A DNA stretch of 45,371 bases, taken from NCBI GenBank assembly GCA_944376655.1, contig CALWDJ010000017.1, forward strand, positions 1-45,371. The letters run 5' to 3'. The notes beneath the pieces are model-generated. The model searched no databases and was not told the origin of the DNA. It saw nothing but the letters and a program-made list of their open reading frames with translations. Below are positions 39,294 through 45,371 of this stretch, piece by piece. The position numbers and the translations under genes were made by a program. The stretch is from an uncultured Clostridia bacterium (GTDB taxonomy: Bacteria; Bacillota; Clostridia; Oscillospirales; Acutalibacteraceae). Every line of letters starts with the position of its first letter. The stretch's first letter is position 1.

Positions 39294-40290
39294 AATATCA
39301 ATAATAATTCCTGTTTATAATGTTGAAAGCTATATTGACCGATGTATGGAGTCTATACTTGCTCAAGATTATGAAAATATAGAGGTTTTGCTTGTTGATG
39401 ACGGATCAAACGACAACAGCGGGTATCTATGCGACAAATACGCGCAAAAGGACAACCGCGTAAAGTCATTTCACAAACCAAACGGCGGCGTCAGCAGCGC
39501 AAGAAATTTCGGAATAGCACACGCGGAGGGTAAATATATTTCTTTTGTTGACCCGGACGACTGGCTTGAAAGGGATACCTACAAAAATATTATTGAGAAA
39601 TTTGACGAAAATACAGACGCGGTTTTTTTCAGTTACTATGAGGATTTCGATGACAGCGAAAGAATAGAGCACAATCCGGTAAAAAGCGGAAAAGTAAGCT
39701 CGAAAGAAGCGTTGTTCAATTGCCTTATAGGTATGGGGTACGGATATTTTACTTCTGTATGGAACAAGGTCTTCAGAAAATCGGCGCTGGACAGAACCGG
39801 AGTGGAGTTTGAAAAGTATTCAATAGCCGAGGACGAGTTGTGGCTTACAAAAGTTTTGAACAATTTCGGTGATGTTTATCTTCTGCCTGAAAAATATTAC
39901 CATTGGTATCAAAGGCAGGGAAGCGCGTTAAGAGCGGGGCATTTTAAAAAGTGGTATTCTGCGTTGGAAGCCAAAAAGCTGGTTGCTGATTGCCTGAAAG
40001 GTCAGGACAGGCTTTATGATCTGGCGTGTGCAAAGCTCTATGATAATACATTTGATATAGCTTGGCAGGCGTATGCCGCCGGGGATAAGGAAACATACCG
40101 GTTTATGAAAAGCAGCGTCGCAGGGTATAAAAACTATTTTATTAGAAATGAAAATTTCTCAAGATTCAAAAAGCTTCGTTTTTTTGTACTGGGAACGATT
40201 ACATTTTTGAATCTGCCGGAACGGTTTGTAGGGGCGGTCGGAAAAATAAACCGATACAGGATAAAGAAGATTATAGGTAAAAAGCCATGA
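39286..40290 (+). CDS. Family 2 glycosyltransferase
   Basis: A 334-residue GT2 enzyme. The GT-A fold is shown by ISIIIPVYNVESYIDRCM, LLVDDGSNDNSGYLCD, KPNGGVSSARNFG and the catalytic metal motif VDPDDW. A later AEDELW is the usual acceptor-side motif. Overlap with the preceding gene indicates co-translation. It likely adds one sugar of a wall polymer repeat. Donor and acceptor are not readable. Confidence 0.88.
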   Translation: MDKISIIIPVYNVESYIDRCMESILAQDYENIEVLLVDDGSNDNSGYLCDKYAQKDNRVKSFHKPNGGVSSARNFGIAHAEGKYISFVDPDDWLERDTYKNIIEKFDENTDAVFFSYYEDFDDSERIEHNPVKSGKVSSKEALFNCLIGMGYGYFTSVWNKVFRKSALDRTGVEFEKYSIAEDELWLTKVLNNFGDVYLLPEKYYHWYQRQGSALRAGHFKKWYSALEAKKLVADCLKGQDRLYDLACAKLYDNTFDIAWQAYAAGDKETYRFMKSSVAGYKNYFIRNENFSRFKKLRFFVLGTITFLNLPERFVGAVGKINRYRIKKIIGKKP

Positions 40291-40325
40291 ATTGAAAAAG
40301 CAGAATATTTTTCGAGGGTGAGAAA

Positions 40326-43016
40326 GTGGGAAGTAAATATAAATTTTCGGTAGTAATGCCGGTTTACAATGTTGAATTGTTTGTCAGAGAATCTATTGAA
40401 AGCGTTTTAAATCAGGATATAGGAATTGAAAACATACAGCTTATTTTGGTCAATGACGGTTCTAAGGATTCGAGCGGTGAAATATGCAAGGGTTATGCCG
40501 AAAAGTATCCTGAAAACTGTTTGTATGTGGAAAAGGAAAACGGCGGTGTTTCGTCCGCAAGAAATTTAGGGCTGGATTATGTTCAGGGAGAGCTTGTCAG
40601 CTTTTTGGACTCGGATGATAAACTGTCGCCGAACGCCTTTTCCGCCGTTTATGATTTTTACCGCGTCAATAAATACAATGTTGATATAATCGCGATTCCC
40701 ATGTATTTTTTTGACGGACAGACAGGGGAACATATTTTAAATTACAAATTCAAGAAAACAAGGGTAATTGATTTGGACTCTGAGTGGCAGAACCCGCAGC
40801 TCAGTCTGTCAAGTGCGTTTGTGAAAAGCGCCTGCCTTGCGGAGTTAAGATTTGATACAAGGCTTAAATACGCGGAGGACGCACAGCTTATTCTGAAAAT
40901 CCTTTCAGATAAACACCGACTCGGAGTAGTTTGCGAAGCTGCTTATTTATATCGTAAGCGTTCTGCGGGCGAGGCCTCTGCGATTCAGTCAGGCACAACC
41001 AAAAAAGCTTGGTATATAGACTATATGCTGTATTTTACACACTATATAATTTCGTATTATACCGAAAATTACGGATATGTTCCTCTGTTTGTTCAAAACA
41101 CGCTTATGTACGACCTTCAGTGGAGATTTAAGCTGCTTAAAATTCCTGACGGGGTTTTAAGCAAAAATGAGAAAGATGAATATTTCAATCTGCTGCATGG
41201 CGCGATGCAGTATATTGATGAAATTGTAATTTTGAATCAAAAAAATTTAGGCAGGGAAAACAAGATTTATTTGCTCAAGCAGAAAAGAGGCAATGATTTT
41301 AAGATATCCCGTTTGGCGGACGATATCGGTATTGTGTCGAACGATAAAATGGTAATCAAGGCGTCCTCTTTTCCCAACAAGGTAGAATTCATTTCAGTTA
41401 AAGACAATGTTTTGTTTTTGGAGGGCCGGTTTACTCCTCTTTATGATTTGGAGGGCGGTTTTAAACTTACCGCCGTTTACAATGATAAAAGCTATATAGC
41501 CGATTTAAGGATACAGCATACAGAAACTGCGGACTACGGCAGGCTTTATGAAAGGTATTCATACAGACTTGAAATTCCACTTAACAAAGATATAAAGGAA
41601 AAAGAGGTAATCCTGTTTTTCACTGAAACTCAAGGCATGAAAATACCGCTTACGGAATTGAGCGAGGGTAAGTTTCTGCCGGTTTGCAAAAAATATATAA
41701 ATTCTCACTGCAGACTGGGGGATTATATAATACAGCTGAAAAGTAACGCAGTTGAGATACAGCCATACGCCAAGGAAAAAGCCAAAGCCTTAGAGAAAAG
41801 CTTTTTAAAGGAACTTTGGGAAACAAACGGAGCAGCCGAAAAAAAGGCAGTAATTGCAAGAAAAATTGTACGCTTAATAAATAAAATAAAGCTCAGACCC
41901 ATATGGATTATTTCTGACAGAACCTTAAAAGCCGGGGATAACGGCGAAGCTTTTTTCAGATATATGGTTAAAAATCACAAGAATATAAATTCTTATTTTG
42001 TTTTAGGCGGTCAGAGCGGCGATTATAAAAAAATCAAAAAAATCGGCAAGGTTATAAAAAAGGATTCGTTTAAGCATAAGCTTTTGCTTTTGTGCAGCGA
42101 TTATATTATCTCAAGTCACGGAGAGGACGATATATTTAATCCCTTTATCGGATACAGCGACCCTTACAGGGATGTGCTGAGCGGCAGAAAATTCATATTT
42201 CTTCAGCATGGCATAACACAAAACGATATGTCAGGCTGGCTTTGCAAATATAACAAAAATTTCTACGGTTTTGTGACTGCTGCCAATCCCGAATACGCTT
42301 CAATTGCCGATGAAAAATCCGGATATTTTTATGACAGGGAAAATGTATGGCTTGTTGGATTTCCGAGGTTTGACAGGTTAACCGACTCGGAAAAGAAGCA
42401 GATAACAATTATGCCCACCTGGCGAAAATATTTAATGACCGAATACGAAAGGGAAACCGGACGCTGGACGTTATCGCTTAATTTTAAAAAGAGCAAATAT
42501 TTCAACTTCTATAACAGTCTTATAAATCACCCGAAGCTTCTTGCGGCAGCGGATAAATACGGATATAAAATTGCATTTTTTCCGCATCCTACTATGCAGA
42601 GCCATATGGATATTTTCACAAAAAATAATAAGGTTGAATTTTTATCTCCGTATTCGGAATACAGAGAAATTTATTCATCAAGCAGCCTTGTGTTATCCGA
42701 TTATTCCTCTGCGGTGTTTGATTTCGGCTATTTAAAGAAGCCTGTCATATATACTCAGTTTGATAAGGAACAGTTCTTTTCCGGTGAACATGTGTGTAGA
42801 AAGGGATACTTTGATTATGAGCGCGACGGCTTTGGTGAAGTTGAATATGATTTGGAAAGCACGGTTGACCGTATTATAGAATATATGGAAAACGGCTGCA
42901 AAATGAAGGAAGTCTATAAGAAGCGCGTAGATGAATTTTTCGCCTTCAATGATAAAAACAACTGTGAGAGATTATATCAAAGAATAACCGAACTGGAGAA
43001 AATCAGACAATGCTGA
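40326..43016 (+). CDS. Bifunctional GT2 glycosyltransferase / TagF-like CDP-glycerol (polyol-phosphate) transferase
   Basis: An 896-residue fusion. Residues 1 to about 300 are a GT2 domain (VVMPVYNVELFVRESI, LVNDGSKDSSGE, NGGVSSARNLG, FLDSDDK). A middle region (about 350-460) looks like the beta-rich TagF-linked module. Residues about 520-890 are a CDP-glycerol glycerophosphotransferase domain with FLQHGITQNDMSG, FPRFDR, FFPHPTMQSH and VLSDYSSAVFDFGYLKKPVIY. The protein would glycosylate and add polyol-phosphate to a teichoic-acid-like chain. GTG 40326 follows GAGGGTGAG. It overlaps the exporter permease gene by seven bases. Confidence 0.9.
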   Translation: MGSKYKFSVVMPVYNVELFVRESIESVLNQDIGIENIQLILVNDGSKDSSGEICKGYAEKYPENCLYVEKENGGVSSARNLGLDYVQGELVSFLDSDDKLSPNAFSAVYDFYRVNKYNVDIIAIPMYFFDGQTGEHILNYKFKKTRVIDLDSEWQNPQLSLSSAFVKSACLAELRFDTRLKYAEDAQLILKILSDKHRLGVVCEAAYLYRKRSAGEASAIQSGTTKKAWYIDYMLYFTHYIISYYTENYGYVPLFVQNTLMYDLQWRFKLLKIPDGVLSKNEKDEYFNLLHGAMQYIDEIVILNQKNLGRENKIYLLKQKRGNDFKISRLADDIGIVSNDKMVIKASSFPNKVEFISVKDNVLFLEGRFTPLYDLEGGFKLTAVYNDKSYIADLRIQHTETADYGRLYERYSYRLEIPLNKDIKEKEVILFFTETQGMKIPLTELSEGKFLPVCKKYINSHCRLGDYIIQLKSNAVEIQPYAKEKAKALEKSFLKELWETNGAAEKKAVIARKIVRLINKIKLRPIWIISDRTLKAGDNGEAFFRYMVKNHKNINSYFVLGGQSGDYKKIKKIGKVIKKDSFKHKLLLLCSDYIISSHGEDDIFNPFIGYSDPYRDVLSGRKFIFLQHGITQNDMSGWLCKYNKNFYGFVTAANPEYASIADEKSGYFYDRENVWLVGFPRFDRLTDSEKKQITIMPTWRKYLMTEYERETGRWTLSLNFKKSKYFNFYNSLINHPKLLAAADKYGYKIAFFPHPTMQSHMDIFTKNNKVEFLSPYSEYREIYSSSSLVLSDYSSAVFDFGYLKKPVIYTQFDKEQFFSGEHVCRKGYFDYERDGFGEVEYDLESTVDRIIEYMENGCKMKEVYKKRVDEFFAFNDKNNCERLYQRITELEKIRQC

Positions 43017-43777
43017 CTAAATTTAAAAAATACCAGTTTCTTTTTGAGGAATTGGTCAAAAGGGATTTTAAACAGAAATATAAAAGAACCATTCTCGGCA
43101 TGGGGTGGAGTCTCCTTTCACCACTTCTGCAGCTCTTTATAATGAGCATTATTTTCAAACAGTTTTTCGGAAGGGGAATGGAACACTACACCATATACCT
43201 TTTTTGCGGAAATCTTGTGTTTTCATATTATAAGGAATCAACAAACGGCGGCATGAACGCTCTGATGTCGAATTCCAGGATATTCACAAAGGTTAATGTT
43301 CCGAAATATATGTTTCTGTTTTCCAAAAATGTTTCCTCTTTAATAAATTTCGGATTAACGCTTATTATTTTCTTTATTTTTGTGATAGCTGACGGTGTTC
43401 CGATAGGAATTCATTTTGCGGCTCTAATATACCCTATTTTATGCCTGATCGTATTCAATATCGGCATAGGACTCATCCTTTCGGCGCTGTTTGTGTTTTT
43501 TAGGGATATAGCCTACCTTTACGATATTTTCACAATGCTTCTTATGTATATGTCGGCGGTATTCTATACGGTCGAATCCATGGCTCCGTGGTTTCAAAAA
43601 GCTATTTTGCTTAATCCGGTTTATATTTATATCAAATATTTCCGTGTCATCACGCTCGAAGGGCATCTGCCTTCTCTCAACCATCATATTTTATGCCTAG
43701 TGTACGCCCTTATTGCTCTGGCAATCGGCTGCTGGTTCTATAAAAAATACAATCATAAATTTTTGTATTATGTATAA
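43010..43777 (+). CDS. TagG/Wzm-like polysaccharide ABC transporter permease
   Basis: A 255-residue ABC-2 permease with six membrane helices. Conserved features are RDFKQKYKRTILGMGWSLLSPLLQL at the start and the ABC-2 pattern FFRDIAYLYDIFTMLLMYMSAVFYTVE near the middle. Together with the next gene's ATPase it exports undecaprenyl-linked wall polymers. It overlaps the preceding transferase gene by seven bases and precedes its ATPase by 14. Confidence 0.9.
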   Translation: MLTKFKKYQFLFEELVKRDFKQKYKRTILGMGWSLLSPLLQLFIMSIIFKQFFGRGMEHYTIYLFCGNLVFSYYKESTNGGMNALMSNSRIFTKVNVPKYMFLFSKNVSSLINFGLTLIIFFIFVIADGVPIGIHFAALIYPILCLIVFNIGIGLILSALFVFFRDIAYLYDIFTMLLMYMSAVFYTVESMAPWFQKAILLNPVYIYIKYFRVITLEGHLPSLNHHILCLVYALIALAIGCWFYKKYNHKFLYYV

Positions 43778-43791
43778 CGGAGGAATGATTT

Positions 43792-44751
43792 ATGGCGATT
43801 ATAAGTGCAAATAATGTATCCATCCGTTATATAACCGGAGATTTTAAGGATATCGGACTTAAGGAATATGTCGTAAGAAAGCTGAAAAGAAACTATCATG
43901 TTGTTGAATTCTGGGCGGACAAAGATATTTCTTTTTCACTTGAAAAAGGCGATATGTTAGGTATTATCGGAACGAACGGAGCGGGAAAGTCCACGCTTTT
44001 AAAAGCGGTTTCAGGCATAATGATTCCTACTAAAGGAAGTATGACCATTAACGGAAATATCTCAGCGCTCTTAGAGCTGGCAAGCGGTTTTGACGGCGAA
44101 CTTACTGTCAAGGAAAACACCTATCTGCGCGGTGCTATGCTTGGATATACAAAGTCATTCATGAATGAAAAGTACGAGGAAATCATTAAGTTCGCAGAGC
44201 TTGAAGGTTTCGAGGAGAGACCTTTCAAGCAGCTCTCCAGCGGTATGAAAAGCCGTCTTGCTTTTTCTATCGCCTGTCTTGTAAACCCGGATATTCTGAT
44301 TCTTGATGAAGTGCTTTCGGTGGGTGACGGTTCATTCAGAAAGAAAAGCGGAAATAAAATGAAGCAGATTCTTTCAAACGGAGTCACCGGTATTCTTGTT
44401 TCGCATTCAATTGCTCAGGTTCGTGAGATGTGCAATAAAATACTTTGGCTCGATCACGGGAAACAGATTGTTTTTACCGACGAGGTTGCCCTTCACTGTG
44501 ACGCTTATGAGGAGTTTTTAATAACAAAAAAACTTCCCGCGGGCAGAGAGGATATTGAATGTCTTGCAAAAGCATATTCCAAGCGAAAGCAAAACGAAGC
44601 TGAACGCAATAAGCAGAATGAGATTAAAAAAATTCAGGAAATTTTCGAAAGAGGAACAGATGAGGCGGTACTAAGCTCTGCAATAAATTGTATAAGGAAA
44701 CATCATCCTGAAATATTAAACGAAGAGGAAATCGACAAGATAATATTTTAA
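43792..44751 (+). CDS. TagH/Wzt-like polysaccharide ABC transporter ATPase
   Basis: A 319-residue ATPase. The TagH-type N-terminal stretch (KEYVVRKLKRNYHVVEFWADKDISF) precedes Walker A GTNGAGKST, the signature LSSGMKSR, Walker B ILILDE and switch His in VSHS. The C-terminal tail (about 245-319) is charged and helical. It lacks the large carbohydrate-binding domain of Wzt, which suits a TagH-like role in exporting a lipid-linked polymer. It closes the operon. No clear terminator follows directly. Confidence 0.9.
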   Translation: MAIISANNVSIRYITGDFKDIGLKEYVVRKLKRNYHVVEFWADKDISFSLEKGDMLGIIGTNGAGKSTLLKAVSGIMIPTKGSMTINGNISALLELASGFDGELTVKENTYLRGAMLGYTKSFMNEKYEEIIKFAELEGFEERPFKQLSSGMKSRLAFSIACLVNPDILILDEVLSVGDGSFRKKSGNKMKQILSNGVTGILVSHSIAQVREMCNKILWLDHGKQIVFTDEVALHCDAYEEFLITKKLPAGREDIECLAKAYSKRKQNEAERNKQNEIKKIQEIFERGTDEAVLSSAINCIRKHHPEILNEEEIDKIIF

Positions 44752-44829
44752 AATTTTATAATGATCAATTTTAACAGATACAGCAATAATTTTACACAAA
44801 AAATCTGTGTTGAGAATGATCTGAAAATA

Positions 44830-45142
44830 TAACGGCTTGGCTGTCGGAGCGTAATTATTACGAAAGAACGTATGCTGACCGCCGACAGGAGAAAACCGAT
44901 AGGCTCAAAAAGCTTAAAAAATGTGTGTGACGCCAACCCGGAGTTTATCAGGAAATGTACCGTAATTTACACATTGGGAAAACGCCGCCGAATCGGTTTA
45001 CAACGCCGTTGTGCTTGAAACAGTGGCGGATATGGCCTTTAAATCCCTTATGCTCAACAGGGAGAGCAGCATAAAGCAGTATGTGCTTGACAAGCACTAT
45101 GAGCGCAAGCACGGCGCAAACGCCTATTACGGCCAGCGCTGA
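44830..45142 (+). pseudogene. araD: Decayed L-ribulose-5-phosphate 4-epimerase (araD) remnant
   Basis: From 44966 to the TGA at 45142 one frame encodes 58 residues: FTHWENAAESVYNAVVLETV, then LDKHYERKHGANAYYGQ at the end. This is the C-terminus of AraD-type class II aldolase-fold epimerases. A stop codon lies immediately upstream and the rest of the enzyme is absent. A short frame before it (from about 44830, with SERNYYERTYADRR and ending TGA at 44928) is of unknown origin. The remnant shows an insertion/deletion boundary next to the polysaccharide locus. Confidence 0.7.
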
Positions 45143-45240
45143 TTTTCGGGTTATTTCCGAAATCGGCCAGCCGTGAGCTTACCCGCGGCTTTACCGCCGC
45201 AGAAATCCAAAATCAGTATAAAATCAGTATAAAAAAATTG

Positions 45241-45269
45241 AGCCGGTCAGTTTAACTGATCGGCTTTTT
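45241..45269 (+). terminator. Rho-independent terminator
   Basis: Stem AGCCGGTCAGTT / AACTGATCGGCT (45241-45252, 45254-45265, one G-T pair) with the top bases unpaired, then TTTTG. It may belong to the former araD gene or end the polysaccharide operon. Confidence 0.8.
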
Positions 45270-45308
45270 GCATTTTCAAAAACAATATAAGTATATAATG
45301 TCTACTGA

Positions 45309-45363
45309 ATAATTGCATTAGCAAATGCAATTATATAAAATCGAGTTAAAATCTCGATTTTAT
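45309..45363. repeat. Two adjacent perfect AT-rich hairpins
   Basis: Hairpin 1: ATAATTGCATT / AATGCAATTAT (45309-45319, 45324-45334) with a 4-base loop. Hairpin 2 directly abuts: ATAAAATCGAG / CTCGATTTTAT (45335-45345, 45353-45363) with a 7-base loop. No gene or T-run explains them. They may mark the end of a mobile element or a structured site that continues beyond the window. Confidence 0.6.
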
Positions 45364-45371
45364 GGGTCAAA

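Overview
The window looks like chromosome from an anaerobic, spore-forming Firmicute of the class Clostridia, probably an Oscillospirales/Ruminococcaceae-type gut organism. The evidence is sporulation genes (the end of spoIIIAH, then spoIVA), asp23, Bce-type peptide-resistance modules, a group II ECF vitamin transporter, corrinoid methyl transfer proteins and a DUF2284 protein. Most of the window is fairly GC-rich; the polysaccharide block at the right is clearly AT-richer.

Region by region. 1-4400: end of spoIIIAH, asp23, a ribbon-helix-helix protein flanked by copies of a dispersed repeat, an alpha/beta hydrolase overlapping a DtxR-like metal regulator (minus strand), spoIVA and an XRE regulator. 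4430-9370: a complete Bce-type module (regulator, sensor, ATPase, permease) with a textbook operator and an unannotated 56-residue membrane protein coupled to the permease. 9374-14531: a tyrosine recombinase divergent from a VanRS-like two-component system, followed by a membrane-anchored amidase and a TVP38/DedA-type membrane protein. 14532-22050: a repeat cluster, a strong promoter with operator-like repeats, a MacB-like ABC transporter, and a Dlt-like cassette in the order adenylation enzyme, carrier protein, MBOAT, SGNH protein. 22100-27400: rpe, a MecA-like protein, a 37-residue membrane peptide, a phosphohexomutase, a cysteine-rich unknown protein and an AI-2E family permease.

27450-37740 is the most interesting part and has a corrinoid theme. 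On the minus strand is an ECF transporter operon (DUF4430 lipoprotein, EcfT, fused EcfA-EcfA', S component). On the plus strand are a DUF2284 protein, a corrinoid protein, a stand-alone PocR domain and a UroD-family methyltransferase. Next comes a clear cobalamin riboswitch with a transcription terminator and a competing antiterminator. Downstream are a small DNA-binding-repeat protein and two exported, surface-anchored proteins. One resembles the beta domain of transcobalamin/intrinsic factor and the other its alpha/alpha-barrel domain. I infer a riboswitch-controlled, split, intrinsic-factor-like corrinoid capture system that feeds the ECF transporter and supplies the methyltransferase module.

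38000-45371: an AT-rich cell-surface polymer locus (GlfT2-like and GT2 glycosyltransferases, a GT2-TagF fusion, TagG/TagH-like exporter) behind a long structured leader. It is followed by a decayed araD remnant, a terminator and two adjacent perfect hairpins at the window edge. Envelope defence and remodelling (Bce module, second two-component system, MacB-like transporter, Dlt-like cassette, teichoic-acid-like locus) is the second theme.
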